From positions 66,937,821 through 67,001,820 of the forward strand of contig CM034534.1 in assembly GCA_020002185.1 (NCBI GenBank): a stretch of DNA of 64,000 nucleotides, read 5' to 3'. The position numbers were made by a program, and so were the translations under genes. Below, one piece after another: positions 35,358 through 46,367 of the stretch (positions are counted from its first letter, which is position 1; each line of letters opens with the position of its first letter). This DNA is from Paraescarpia echinospica. Lineage: Eukaryota > Annelida > Polychaeta > Sabellida > Siboglinidae. Under the pieces are notes generated by a model that made no database searches, had not been told where the DNA came from, and was given only the letters and a program-made list of their open reading frames with translations.

Positions 35358-35579
35358 CCGCGGCGCACATGTTCCAGTGGTGAAATTACATGCGACACAG
35401 ACTGGGTCATAGTTCAAGAGGAGGATCTCGGCGGTCGAGTAGTCGACTCCATTGTTGGAAATAGAGATTGCGTAGCTCTGATTCGTGTCTGGCAGCACAC
35501 ACTTTATCTGGCTAATGCCGAGGAAAACAGCAGCGACTTGAATTTCTGTAGTTTGTCGAGTCCATTTTGTTTCGGTCAT
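35358..35579 (-). CDS. Exon B2: second half of IPT/TIG-like domain
   Basis: A 222-nt phase 0 exon matching A2. It encodes TTEIQVAAVFLGISQIKCVL, SYAISISNNGVDYSTAEIL and CVACNFTTGTC. The SNNGxxYS strand is characteristic of this TIG-like type. Confidence 0.92.
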
Positions 35580-35865
35580 CTGAAATTGTCCAGGCATCAC
35601 TAGTTACATTCTATCTCACTTATCTGTGGCTCATGAATATCTGGCATTCAAGAAATATTGATTTGTTGTTATACCAAATTGATACGATGTTTCGTCTCTA
35701 TAAAATAACTTCTGAGTGTTCTCTGTACAGTTTACAATAAGTAATATAATAAATACAAAACTACATTACTAATGTAGAGATCAATGTTAAACATTAACTA
35801 GTTGATGTAAATGTTCATGAATTAATTATTGTGTGTACCTGCAGTCATGTGTGCATACGTGCATG

Positions 35866-35878
35866 AGTGTGTGTGTGT

Positions 35879-35938
<60 letters not shown>

Positions 35939-36045
35939 TGTGCATGTGCGAATGTGCGTGTGTGTATTGTGTGTGCGTGCGTGCGCGTGCGTGCATGCAT
36001 GCGTGCGTGCGTGCTTGTGTAAGTGTGAGCTTGCATGCATGTATG
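35866..36045. repeat. GT microsatellite and derived GTGC tract
   Basis: A pure (gt) run at about 35881-35935 grades into tgcgtgcgtgc and tgcatgcat words. Z-DNA-prone alternating purine-pyrimidine sequence. All ORFs across it are artefacts. Confidence 0.95.
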
Positions 36046-36147
36046 TTACACATATACATGGGTGCACAACTTTACAGCAAAGGAATTTAGTACTGAAACA
36101 ATGAACAAAAACTACAATAAACCTGAGTGTTTGAGTGATGTACTTAC

Positions 36148-36323
36148 AGTGATCAAGACGAATTTACACACGGCACCTTCTATGAAGTTAGAGCCAATGA
36201 TTGTGACACTCTGACAACTCCCTGTACACACCAACCGGGTAGAGCTGGGGTCAATAACCGGGGGAATAACAGGGTTGAGGGAACAGTCAAATCCCTTGAA
36301 ACCCCCGACACACCCACACACAC
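36148..36323 (-). CDS. Exon B1: second half of EGF plus first half of IPT/TIG-like domain
   Basis: The exon is 176 nt, identical in length and phases to A1. It encodes VCGCVGGFKGFDC to finish the EGF, PVIPPVIDPSSTRL, C-x3-C and SVTIIGSNFIEGAVCKF, an IPT/TIG signature. The donor is GTAAGT. Confidence 0.92.
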
Positions 36324-36424
36324 CTGGAAGAAACAGAACACAACTTTAAGATGAAAAAAGTCATTTCATTAGTGAATCAGTAATGTTTGTTACTGTATTA
36401 CTAAATTAGAAATGTTTACGTTTG

Positions 36425-36611
36425 TACAATCGAAACTTGCTTTACGGTCACCTCGGTAATACAACCACCTCACAATTAGGGTCACCCTGGGATAGTCCAA
36501 AATGTGTTCCATATACATTAAATATAGGAAATTCGTCCCACTAATACGGTCACCTTGCTAATTAGGTCACTTTTTGCCCAGTCCTCACCTTAATAGTGAG
36601 GTTCCACTGTA
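36425..36611 (+). mobile_element. Pogo/Tigger-like MITE, copy 2
   Basis: A 187-bp element with left end tacaatcgaaacttgcttta and right end gaggttccactgta. It shares cctcggtaatac, aattagggtcacc and gggatagtcc with copy 1. It lies in the A15-B1 intron. Confidence 0.75.
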
Positions 36612-37066
36612 ATTAAAAGTGATATAATGTTTTCTTCATGTTAATTTTATTTTGTCTAACTCTGTTTTAATAGACGTAACTCTTTACGCAGATTTACACA
36701 CAAATACATGCATACATAATTGTTGTCTAGTCACCAGAAACTAAATCCGAGTCAGACTTACAATAAGGGTCAGAATAGCATATAACAACTTTCTTCAATA
36801 TGTGTTGGTAGAAATCAAATGATGTCCCTGTTGAGCTAAGTGGTTTATCAGTTTAAACAGAAACGAATTAAAATTATAAAAAAATTGTAATTATTTAAAA
36901 AAATCAATTATTAATTAGTTTTTACATATTCATAAAACACATCAAACTGTACCTATTTCACGTTGCTTTCACTGACAAAAATCTTTTTTCCATAAGTGCA
37001 ACAATAAATAACGACGGAAATGTTAACGTTTTTACGTGTCCCTCGGTAGATGGCGCCACTGCTTAC
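36612..37066. other. A15-B1 intron, remaining part
   Basis: AT-rich intron, no gene seen. Confidence 0.55.
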
Positions 37067-37259
37067 CTCTGGTGCACATGCCATGGCCACTGCACATCTT
37101 ATTTTCGGACTCCGGACAAAGCGTGTTGGTGAGATCTGGCAACTCATTCTCCCCAGTTCCACCCGGCACCCACAGACCTGGGTTACCCTCCAGTCTGGAG
37201 ATACACTGCTGCAGTAGGGCGGTCAGAGAGGGCTCCACCCACTTCAGGTTCCCGGAGAT
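37067..37259 (-). CDS. Exon A15: linker plus first half of EGF
   Basis: A 193-nt exon, phase 0 to 1. It encodes ISGNLKWVEPSLTALLQQCI, then a Gly/Pro-rich stretch and CPESENKMCSGHGMCTR, the first three EGF cysteines. The EGF is completed by B1 across a phase 1 intron, so the module boundary falls inside an EGF domain. Confidence 0.9.
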
Positions 37260-38012
37260 CTGTGCAGAGAGCATTGTATTAAAACATACAGAGCTGCCAA
37301 GTTGTGTGGGGAAATATGCATGAGGTCCAGTTCTCCAAAAGGACACCAGACGGCGGCACAGCAGTTTCCCTGCAGAACACTAGGTGGCAGCACTCTTAGT
37401 TATAATTTTTTTTGGAAAAACAATTTCATACACGTCACCGATGATGATAAGAATAATCACGCAAAAACTACGGACGTTCTACGTTGACCACCCATGCATA
37501 TGAATAAATATAACAACACATGCATGAAAAAAATTGGTTTGCATTAATATAAATTGTGTGATTTTGGTAGAAATGCATACTTAATAACCTCATCTTTTAC
37601 TGTCCAGTTTATTTTCCTCGACAAATAATCCAAAAATAAGAAAATGCGTACATTTATGAACCCACATAATAAGAAACCATTTTGCAAAAGAATAACAAAC
37701 ACAGATCAAACTGTAAACAAACAATTAATTCGCCCGCATAAAACTAAAAGCAATGTGATGGGACTCTCCAATAAGAACAAGGATCAGCATTGAAAGTGTC
37801 TTTATAAGAAAACCTTTGCCACTGTCATAAAATCCAAGGTGTTAACTCTGCACAAGCGACACATAAAACAAATATGCTGTAATTATTTAAAATTCTTCTT
37901 CTCAGTAGCAGTATTTTTTTTTAACGTTTCAATTGAACTCATAATTCTACTATTTTATGTATTGTAATATGTTGTGAAGCAAATTTATTATTATTATATT
38001 ATTACAAATTAC
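37260..38012. other. A14-A15 intron
   Basis: AT-rich intron. A CTCF-like word (cactaggtggcagcac) lies at 37378-37393. No array. Confidence 0.55.
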
Positions 38013-38171
38013 CTTGATGTCTTCAATGCAAGACTTCACTTCACTCTCAAAGTCGATCCCAGCAACGCCGTCACACGCCTTTCCAATGGTACCTGACTTG
38101 ATTCGTGTGTTGCAGTAGCCCGTAACAGTCACCTCGGTTAACTTATTCTTACCCGCGGGCCACCTGGCCAT
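38013..38171 (-). CDS. Exon A14: linker, W-P and paired-Cys segment
   Basis: A 159-nt phase 0 exon encoding MARWPAGKNKLTEVTVTGYC, then IGKACDGVAG and VKSCIEDIK. W-P-x5-T-E-V-x4-C ... C-x(15-20)-C-x2-DI is shared with B14 and is common next to vWD in VWDE-like proteins. A longer ORF extends upstream; I chose the acceptor CACCAG because it gives the same phase and nearly the same length as B14 (162 nt). Confidence 0.85.
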
Positions 38172-38277
38172 CTGGTGGTGAATCACATGACCATTTGTCA
38201 GAATTCATCCAATTAATTGTGATCACTTTTAAACAGTGAGGTTCTCCGTTTCATTACCCAGAATCATCCTCGGGTGG

Positions 38278-38395
38278 CAATTATTAGCAGGAAGTTGACA
38301 ATTATTAGCAGGAAGTCTGCTAAAGTAGTTGTAGTCCATCTCACTTTGTATTTAGGAGTGTGGGAACCAGCCAACTTTAAAAGTATTTGCCTCCC
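38278..38395. repeat. Dispersed repeat related to 31.48 kb
   Basis: The segment contains two short tandem copies of attattagcaggaagt and gtgggaaccag, shared with 31481-31565. It lies in the A13-A14 intron. Confidence 0.55.
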
Positions 38396-38572
38396 AAATA
38401 AGGGCCAATTAATTGCAACATTGATTCTAGTGTTATTACATTACAGAGGGAAATGCAGTTTCAGTTTACATAAATTCAGCACTTTTGGAGAAAAAAAAAA
38501 TTTCCAACGGGCTTTTACTATCTGAGAATCGTTCCTTTAATTCTATTTTGAACTGACCCCTTATCCACTCAC

Positions 38573-38688
38573 CGGGGGGTTGAAATCAGGGTCGTGTTCA
38601 AACTTTTGCTCCAAGGGAATATCATCAGGGTTGTCACAACCACGTGGTGCATGGGCGTCAGACTTCAACGTTGTGGTGATGTCTACTT
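38573..38688 (-). CDS. Exon A13: linker with RGC motif
   Basis: A 116-nt exon, phase 1 to 0, too short to show as an ORF. It encodes VDITTTLKSDAHAPRGCDNP followed by an acidic, proline-ending stretch. DIT plus P-RGC matches exon B13. The acceptor is TTTGTAG and the donor GTGAGT. Confidence 0.85.
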
Positions 38689-38984
38689 CTACAAAGGTAG
38701 TGACGAGTACTTGTAATTATCTATACATCAGTACGCTGGAGGCACAGTAAGTGCATCACCTCTGAAGTGACGACGCCTACCAACCTCTTTCTTTTTATGT
38801 TAATTTGCTTTGTTGCACTTTTGGCTTCTGATCTACCAATTCGTGACATATCACACAAAATACAATGATATTTAGACTTACTGACGTGTCTTTGCTATGC
38901 TATCCTTTTCTAGAGAGCTTGTCTTCTACCTTGAGAATTGAGTTACGATTAATCGTCATACAGTGCCAACGTAAATATTTATAC

Positions 38985-39097
38985 ATACATACATACATAC
39001 ATAAAATACATACATACATACATACATAAAATACATACATACATAAAATACATACATACATACATACATACATACATACATACATACGTACATACAT
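38985..39097. repeat. CATA microsatellite
   Basis: (catacata)n with aaaatacatacat interruptions. It ends 14 bases from the donor of exon A12 and does not include exon sequence. Confidence 0.95.
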
Positions 39098-39110
39098 GTA
39101 CAAGACGTAC

Positions 39111-39280
39111 CTTTAGCGGAGACCTTGGTGACAGCGCAGGACGGAACGAGGGACTTGAGGTCACACGAGGTCACGTCCTTGTCCATGCAGCTGCAGAAGT
39201 GGGCCCCAGAAGTGGCCTGGATGTCGGACAAGGTCACCGTCTCGCAGAATCCATTGAAGATTGAGTCTTCTTCAGCGACT
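39111..39280 (-). CDS. Exon A12: Cys-rich exon after vWD
   Basis: A 170-nt exon, phase 2 to 1. It encodes VAEEDSIFNGFCETVTLSDI, then SGAHFCSCMDKDVTSC and LVPSCAVTKVSAKG. The ATSGAHFCSC segment aligns with ATSGAIFCEC of B12. A CATA microsatellite starts 14 bases beyond its donor (GTACGT). Confidence 0.9.
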
Positions 39281-40132
39281 CTGTAGGTGAACAAGAAACA
39301 CAAACACATTTACACAAGCGTGTCTCAGCCTGCATTCTTTTACAGCTGTAATGACAAACGTGCTTGGCAATTAAATAACTCCAAAAGTGCAACCCGAAAA
39401 TAATTATTTTGTTTCTGAAATTAAACATTATGTGTCTCTATTATACACCTAGCTTCACTGTAGGGGCAATTTCCGGATAACTGTATAGAAATCCATTCAA
39501 TATTGCATCTCCTGTCCTATTTCATGTAGTATCTTCGTCAAACGTCAAACAGCATCTCCTCGGTTTCAATCTACTCACACATTTGGGGCTACTGCATTGA
39601 TATGGACAAAAGAAATCAGCAATATTTGTAATTTTTAATGGTAACAAAAACATTGTTAATGACATAACTTGGTAATAGCTGTAATCATATATTGTTACAA
39701 GTGTAAACAAATTGTAATTATTATATTTTCATAAGACAAATGTCACATGAACAGTACAACACACACACAAAGCAACGGAGAAAGCAGTTATGTTCATGTT
39801 TAATCTTGCAGCCAACTTTATCAGATACAGAAATTAACAAAACTGCATTTGCGGCTTTAACTGAATTTCGGAAATCATCATCAAAATAATATTCTGGACA
39901 GTGCAATATGTACCGATAATGCAAATGTGTTCAGCTGCAGTAACTGAAACAGTAACTGAAACACCGTTTTTAAACAAACTGACTCACCACTTCAATGCAA
40001 ACAATTAACAGAGAATGTTTTGTGTTAAATAAAATTACACAGTAGACCAATTTTTAAAAGAATTATGCCAATAAATATCTAACTTCAGAGAAACAGTGCT
40101 GAACTCTAGGTGCTTAGAACGGTATATCTTAC
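39281..40132. other. A11-A12 intron
   Basis: AT-rich intron; no gene or array seen. There is a short direct repeat cagtaactgaaacagtaact near 39940. Confidence 0.6.
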
Positions 40133-40344
40133 CTCCAGCTTGCAATGAAGTTGTCTGGCCGTCGTCCACCGGAATTGTCAATAGAACCGTCGCTCTTTGT
40201 AAATTCGTTGTCGATGTCTCCATCAAATGTGCCACAGAGGCCTTCCGTGGAGCTTTCATCCATCACTGAGGCCGTCACGTAGACATTCATAAAGTTCTCC
40301 CATCCTTTCTCCACCTTCACCACTGTCCCCGTTGGCAGAATCAC
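40133..40344 (-). CDS. Exon A11: C-terminal part of vWD domain
   Basis: A 212-nt exon, phase 0 to 2. It encodes VILPTGTVVKVEKGWENFMN, VYVTASVMD, the hallmark EGLCGTFDGDIDNEFTKSDG and FIASWR. The GLCGxxDGDxxNE motif closes vWD domains. In module B this exon is split in two (B11a and B11b). Confidence 0.95.
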
Positions 40345-40569
40345 CTGTACGAGAAAGACAACATCAGCCGGATGCAGGTCCTTAGCCAGACATAATTTTT
40401 TGCCAGTCTTCATTTGTTAATAAAAAGTGTGGCTTTCAGCACGTGAACAGCGTGCATGGAAAGCATTCATGTCAATCACAGCCAGTTTAGTTTTATTTTT
40501 ACTTTTTTACAGTCAGTTTACGTGATATCCCTTGACGTTTCGACTGCTCTCAGTTTCAGCCATCTGCAT

Positions 40570-40765
40570 CAGACTGCTAAATGGCAACATGGTCATCATT
40601 CTGCCCAGACATATCACTCACATATGTGTACCCCTGGTGGTGGCCTGGGTGGCTGTTCAGGAGATTATTATAGATGTTAGAGTCACCCAGGCCCCAGCCA
40701 GGGGGGGACACACCAGAGTGATACATCTGCACAGAATGACTACTGTGTCGCCATCTAGCTGTGAG
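40570..40765. repeat. Fold-back (inverted) repeat, ~85-bp arms
   Basis: The left arm 40570-40656 (ctgctaaatggcaacatggt, cattctgcccagacatatca) is matched by the reverse complement of 40677-40763 (cagctagatggcgacacagt, cattctgtgcagatgtatca), with a ~20-base loop. Arms are about 75-80% identical. It lies in the A10-A11 intron and may be two opposed copies of one SINE/MITE end, or a fold-back element. Confidence 0.7.
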
Positions 40766-41029
40766 TTCGGCAGAAATGCAGATCTTTTCCTGACAAATAA
40801 TCCAAAACAACTACAGTACTGAATGTGTGGTTGCTGTGGGCATACGTACACGTAGCCCAATTTTAAACCTATTTTCTCAACACGCTGTTGTTTAAATTTG
40901 CAGCAACAAATCAAAAACTACTTAATACATTTCAACAAATGAGGTATCATTTTAAAGCTTATAATACGTGCAATTCAAAAATGTACAAAACTCTATTTGA
41001 CAATTTGGCAATTTTGCTGTGACGGGTCA

Positions 41030-41078
41030 CTCATATATATATATATACATATGTTTCCACACATATATATATATATAA
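41030..41078. repeat. TA microsatellites
   Basis: Two short (ta) runs separated by catatgtttccacac. Confidence 0.85.
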
Positions 41079-41152
41079 TTATACATGTGGCGCTTAAGAA
41101 GTCATTCCATTATTGTTAGTGTTATTCTATTATTGGCCTGTTTCCTACAGAC

Positions 41153-41365
41153 CTTGTATCCATTGCCGTTGTTAACTCGGAGTATCTGTGTGTTGGGCGT
41201 GAGGTTCCCGTTGAGGACCAGTCTCAGCGTAATGGTCCCCGGTCTCCGCCCGGAGTCCCGCCTTGCTCCACAGCTGTCAATCACGATGACGTCATCACCG
41301 GAGCGGATGGCAACGGCGCAGTGACACGCAGCGTGACCGTTGCACCGTCTCAGGAACGTGTGCAC
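41153..41365 (-). CDS. Exon A10: vWD domain core
   Basis: A 213-nt phase 0 exon. It encodes VHTFLRRCNGHAACHCAVAI, then SGDDVIVIDSCG, a TLRLVLNGNLTP strand and GNGYK. C-x-CAVAIRSGDDVIVI is the typical vWD core. Exon B10 has the same length and phase. The donor is GTCTGT, a weaker form also seen in other exons of this gene. Confidence 0.93.
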
Positions 41366-41497
41366 CTGGAGACAGAATGTTGACTTGAGCTTTGTAAAGA
41401 TTAAAACTCTCCTCAAAGGACTTTTTTAAAATCAGGTTAATTGAGGTTCAAATAGAAATATCAATGTTTTGAAACAGCTGACAAAAGATCACACAGG

Positions 41498-41688
41498 ATG
41501 GTGAAAATGAGAGAGGGAGGGAGAGAGAGACAGACAGACACACGGACAGAGACAGAGAGAGACAGAGCGACAGAGAGAGAGAGAGAAAGAGAGGGAGAGA
41601 GAGAGAAAGAGAGAGGAGAAAGGAAAGAGTAGAGAGAGTGACAACAGAGTGACAAAGTGACCGAGAGAGAGACAGAAAGAGAGTCTTT
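41498..41688. repeat. GA-rich low-complexity tract
   Basis: A purine-rich gagagagaca-like run. The Ser/Leu-rich minus-strand ORFs across it are artefacts. It lies in the A9-A10 intron. Confidence 0.93.
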
Positions 41689-41699
41689 CCCATTTTAGC

Positions 41700-42717
41700 C
41701 AGATTTTAAACACCCCCAGTAAAGTTATTCAATTGTTTATTGAAAGATTCCATCAAAACTAAATAACAAATCTGTACAAGGGCGCTATCTGTTGTAGTAG
41801 ATAGTAGATAGGTTCAATCCTTTGTGAAATGGTTCTTCCCCAGATTGTTATTACATCGATGCCTGGACAGGGATTTAAAAGTTACTCCATTTAAGTTCTT
41901 TAGACCTCAGCAGATTTGTGAAGAATCCCCGTGTCCCAGTTTACTTCATTTACTTACTAATAAAACAACACAACACAGAGTCATTACGCCTTTAGTACCC
42001 CAGAATTGGATGACGCATGAAGTTGGAACAAGAAATTATACATTTATGTCATGTAAATCATAGATACTGACAAATTATAAAACATACTAATCTGACACAA
42101 TAAGGCATGCCACTATTTTCATATTATTGTAATATTATAGTAAGGACATGAAGCGCAGGGCAATCTAGATTTACCAAACACAAAAATGTATCGTTCGTAC
42201 GTTCAACCAGCATTTCTGTCTTTGAAACTATCCACTAGGTGGTACCACTGTACAATAGAGCATTATGCAGAACTTTATTTTGCGTGGGTTTGAAGTGTCA
42301 GTCTACGGGCGGGTTTGGCTGACACACTGTATTCACGTCCGGAATCCAGAGGTCAACATTAAGCATTAAGCAGAGATCAAAGGTCAATAAATACTTTAAA
42401 TATTAAATATTGAACATGCGTATCTTCCCTACATGATATCAATTATGACTCCTAGAATAGAAGATAGCAAGTGTAGATTAACCGTTATGTTGTTGTTGTT
42501 GTTGCAAAACAAATGTGATTTGATTTGCATGTTAGGAGTAAACTTACATGCAAGTCAATGACTTCCTGTTTACCCCCTTCAAACACAGTATTGTGTACAT
42601 TCTCACTCGTATTATAGTTAAAGTTGTTTGTCTTGTACATTGTGTTGTTGCCAATGCTTTGAATAAACGTTCATTCATTTATTAATTAATTCAATATAGA
42701 GTCAAGCTACAACTCAC
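41700..42717. other. A9-A10 intron, remaining part
   Basis: No gene seen. 42227-42290 (ccactaggtggtaccactgt) resembles 46967-47035 (caataggtggcatcactgtt), a dispersed repeat with a CTCF-like core. Confidence 0.5.
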
Positions 42718-42781
42718 GGCAAACGGCAGCGTTGTGTGTCGGTAGAGAACCTGTTCTCCCTCCAGGTAATTGTCATAGTAT
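42718..42781 (-). CDS. Exon A9: vWD domain, second exon
   Basis: A 64-nt exon, phase 2 to 0, encoding YYDNYLEGEQVLYRHTTLPF. The Y-x-LEGE-x2-LYRH sequence continues the TFDKK of A8 as the second and third vWD strands. Exon B9 has the identical length and the same LEGE/YRH residues. Confidence 0.9.
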
Positions 42782-42879
42782 CTAAAAGAGGACACACACA
42801 CGTCATTCACAAATAAGATAATTATTAATTGTAATATGTATGTACAGTGGAACCTCATTATTAACTCTTTACTGTGAGG

Positions 42880-43322
42880 GCAGCCAAAAGCGCCCACCCC
42901 CTCGTAGGCGCAGGGCAGCCAAGAGCGCCCACCCCCTCGTAGGTGCAGGCCATCCAAAAGCGCCCACCCTCTCATAGGCGCAGGCCATCCAAAAGCGCCC
43001 ACCCCCTCGTAGATGCAGGCCATCCAAAAGCGCCCACCCCTCGTAGGCGCAGGCCATCCAAAAGCGCCCACCCCCTCGTAGGTGCAGGCCATCCAAAAGC
43101 GCCCACCCCCTCGTAGGCACAGGCCATCCAAAAGTGCCCACTCCCTCGTACGCGCAGGCCATCCAAAAGCGCCCACCCCCTCGTAGGCGCAGGCCATCCA
43201 AAAGCGCCCACTCCCTCGTACGCGCAGGCCATCCAAATGTGCCCAGCCCCTCGTAGGCGCAGGCCATCCAAAAGCGCCCACTCCCTCGTACGCGCAGGCC
43301 ATCCAAATGTGCCCAGCCCCTT
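42880..43322. repeat. 35-bp minisatellite
   Basis: About 12 units of 35 bp (gcccaccccctcgtaggcgc + aggccatccaaaagc). Unit variants alternate (ccaccccctcgtagg, ccactccctcgtacg), and the last pair is a duplicated two-unit block. It lies in the A8-A9 intron about 100 bases from A9 and contains no exon sequence. Confidence 0.93.
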
Positions 43323-43329
43323 TCTTTGC

Positions 43330-44500
43330 TACTCCTAGGCCTTTTGTTTACCGCAATCAGATCCTTCTTTTACAATAACTAGCCAGGTCAAATTGGTGAC
43401 CTAGATTCTATAAAGGTCAAAAATACATGTGCTTTTGCCATCTTGCAAAAGCAGTTTGCGTATGTGAATTAAGAGTTTATTTGGAAGGAAGTTGAGTTGT
43501 GTTCGTCAAAATTAATTCCGACATTGTGGGGCATTTGGAGGATTTGATTGAAATCATTTTCCGTTAATTTTGCGTCAGAAATTTATGAATTCAACATCAG
43601 TAGTGTTGGCAATGATCACATAGTTCTATTATCGCCCAACTACAATGTTAATGCGACTTTTAGACAGAGATATCCAGCAAATGACCTGTCGTCGACGTCT
43701 TCATTTCGCAGTATATATGCAGCCATCTTGTTGATCGTGGCACTGTTCACACCTTGTTTAATTTGTTTATTTTTGCTGTATTTTGCTACCTTGATCACAT
43801 TGATTACGCTAAGGGAACACATATTTGTGAAAGAGGTTGCTGTCTTTCGACATTTTGGATGTTGATTTTATAATTATATTGGAACAGAATATTCCATTCA
43901 ATAATATGATCGGTAGATGGTGGCCATTTTGCGAATTATTATTTTTACGTTTTCATGCACGTTGATGTCGTTTACGAAATAATGCAAAATTGGATGTTTT
44001 ACTAGGGCAAAACTAACATGCATGGCTATATTTTGTTTCACTGGAGCACTTGTGGTAGGTTCTGTTAATTTTTTTAATATATCTAATTCAAACATTCACA
44101 ATTGGGCGCCATCTTCAAAATAAGAAGGCTGTCTACCCAGTAGAGCGTTAAAGTCAGCCATGGGACTGGTCAAAAGTGACCTGAATAGCGATGGCGTGTT
44201 TTCTACCTTGTACATACATTTCTATTTACAAATGGTCAAAATTTAAAGCACATAGTTTTTAAGTAAACAGGACGCAATGCAACTTTCCAGATTTCAATCA
44301 TTTATCATACATTATTACTCAAATGTGTAAAGCCTGTTCATACGGGTACCTACATTGTAAAACAGGCATATACAGTCATAACTGCACTTGCAAAACAAGA
44401 CGGTGTTCGAATGAACAGGTCTGCAAGGGGGTGAAGTGCTTAAGCTCTTTGAGCTGCCCTACGGACTGGATACTGCACATATTTGACATAGTTAATAATA
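43330..44500 (+). other. Unclassified insert-like segment with two plus-strand ORFs
   Basis: The segment is in the A8-A9 intron. An ORF at 43548-43865 (105 codons) has a hydrophobic stretch around residues 55-90 (AAILLIVALFTPCLICLFLL). A second ORF at 44323-44559 starts with a Cys-rich piece (CKACSYGYLHC, CKTRRC, CKGVKC). This could be the remains of a transposon, but I recognise no transposase motif. Confidence 0.35.
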
Positions 44501-44504
44501 AATA

Positions 44505-44687
44505 TACAGTCAAACCTTGCTTTATAGTCACCTCTGTAATACAGCCACCTTGCAATTAAGGACACCATGGGACCGTCCCGGATTATTTTTTGTGACAGTA
44601 ATGCACAAGAAATTAGTCCCATGAATAAGGTCCAGGTCCTTTTGCCCAGTCGCGAGGCTGACCTGAATATTATGATGTTCCACTGCA
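44505..44687 (+). mobile_element. Pogo/Tigger-like MITE, copy 3
   Basis: A 183-bp element with left end tacagtcaaaccttgcttta and right end gatgttccactgca. It shares cacctctgtaatacagccac and gcccagtcgcgaggctgacc with copy 1. It lies in the A8-A9 intron. Confidence 0.75.
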
Positions 44688-44829
44688 TTCAAATAAATTA
44701 TATTACAATGAATAAATAAATGCAAGTAACTAAAAATGCAGCAAAATATTAGCACCAGACTGATTTCAATAAACAGACTCTAATGGCTGTTGGACCATGG
44801 TCCATATGGTCCATAGGGTCCTCACTTAC

Positions 44830-44906
44830 TTCTTGTCGAATGTGATAAAGTGTGGGTCCGCTGTGGACTGGCACTGTACGTTGCGGTCCTGGTCTTTGAC
44901 TTCCAA
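44830..44906 (-). CDS. Exon A8: start of vWD domain
   Basis: A 77-nt exon, phase 0 to 2, encoding LEVKDQDRNVQCQSTADPHF then ITFDKK. C-x4-DPH-x2-TFD is the start signature of a vWD domain (calcium-loop region in mucin and von Willebrand proteins). The donor GTAAGT follows. Exon B8 is the equivalent. Confidence 0.9.
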
Positions 44907-45950
44907 CTGAAAAACATCACCAAGAAGATGGGGTGAGAATACATTCGATTTTACATAGGCGGCCATTATGACCTATACTCTGCTGGATCCATAGATTAAA
45001 TTACAGATTTTCTTTAGTTTTCTCAGCACACGAAACATTAATTAACTGACCGATCTCGTGTGGAAAATTTATGAAATTCTCATATCTCGTTTTTCGGAAA
45101 TCCACCTAAACTTCATACCCCTCAATTTTGCCCCAATCCGGTGACAGATTTTGAAATATTCTGCAAAGTAGCCACTGTGCGAATACGCAAGCAACTAGAG
45201 CATATTTATTGCTACCTCGTGAAGGATCTCATGCAGTAGTACTTTCAGTACTCACTGGACCTTCGTGTCCCATGGAAATGTGCTCTATCCACACATCACA
45301 CCAACACACTATTTTCAACAGCACTCTTCACTGGGTAATGGCTGACGGATCATTAATAATATAATAATAATAATACAGTGTTTCTTTAGCGCTAATTCCC
45401 GCATGGAGGATCGATGCGCTGTACGAGCGATAAAATAAATGTATATTAATATCTTAAAAACTAAACACTGGTTTTAAGACATATAATACTAATTATTAAA
45501 CTAGAAACACTAATTTTACCAAATAATACCAAAAATATAAACTTAATAATAAAGTAATGTCTGTCACGACAAAACAAATCCTTAATGTCGTCTTACGCCA
45601 TATGCTCAGTTACAATTTACGTATAACCTTAGACCACGGTGGGTTTGTGAAAAGTCCATTTCCCCACCAATTTGACAAGAAACAAGAGAATCCAAGGTTA
45701 TTCATTCGGACATCATTTCTAATGTTTTTTCAAAACTATCCACTGGATGGCGCAACAACAATGTACAACATTACAGTTACTTTAGACTTTGTCTCGCTGA
45801 TAGATGTTTGGCTGGCTTGAGGCATTAGCCGATTTTAAAGAGCAAACTGGACTCATACACAATTTTGTGAGAAAGTCCCAAGACCTATTGCTGCAGTCAC
45901 ATGACCTAGTGAAATACGAAACAACATTGATTAACGTCTTCAGTACTTAC
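44907..45950. other. A7-A8 intron
   Basis: AT-rich intron. A plus-strand ORF at 45557-45820 (87 codons) shows no recognisable motif. No array. Confidence 0.5.
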
Positions 45951-46367
45951 CTCCACAATCTTGATGACAGTGCTTGAAATCACCTGAGATCCGACCACAA
46001 GAGTTTGGTGCACGTACAGCTTACGGGTCTGATCCCCGTCAATCAGTCGGTCGATTGTAGCGCCCACGGGGATCATGAGAGTGCGATACCAGTTGCTGTG
46101 GTCTACCACAAGACCACATGACACGCGTAGACGGGGCTCGTAGTCCGCGTAGAACCCGACCATTGCTTGCGGGACTCGGTTCGCCCAAGCGTTATTCCGG
46201 TAACATTTCACGTCCTTGTTTGTTGTTTCGACGGAGACCTCGATGCGAAGACTGCAGGCGCTGGTGTCAGACTCGTTGCACATGAGACGAGGGGGGAGGG
46301 CAGAGTTGAAGTTGATGAACCCTGTGTCGGCGCCCTCGATAAGTTCAAGGTCGTCGCCAGACACCAC
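45951..46367 (-). CDS. Exon A7: EGG-type beta domain before vWD
   Basis: A 417-nt exon, phase 0 to 0. It encodes VVSGDDLELIEGADTGFINF, then ALPPRLMC, RIEVSVETTNKDVKCY, LRVSCGLVVDH, RTLMIPVGATIDRLIDGDQT and KLYVHQTLVVGSQVISSTV. The L-x-EGG-x-F/Y-x-V-x3-LP start recalls Calx-beta-like or cadherin-like sandwiches, but the family is not certain. Exon B7 (411 nt) is the equivalent. Confidence 0.9.

Noticed and set aside
35822..36104. ORFs across the GT tract (Thr/His or Cys/Val repeats)
   Set aside because: They are dinucleotide repeat artefacts.
37032..37346. Extension of exon A15 upstream to an ATG
   Set aside because: An acceptor (CTGCACAG) before ISGNLKW restores the phase and the length of B15. 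The upstream ORF part has no similarity to B15's context.
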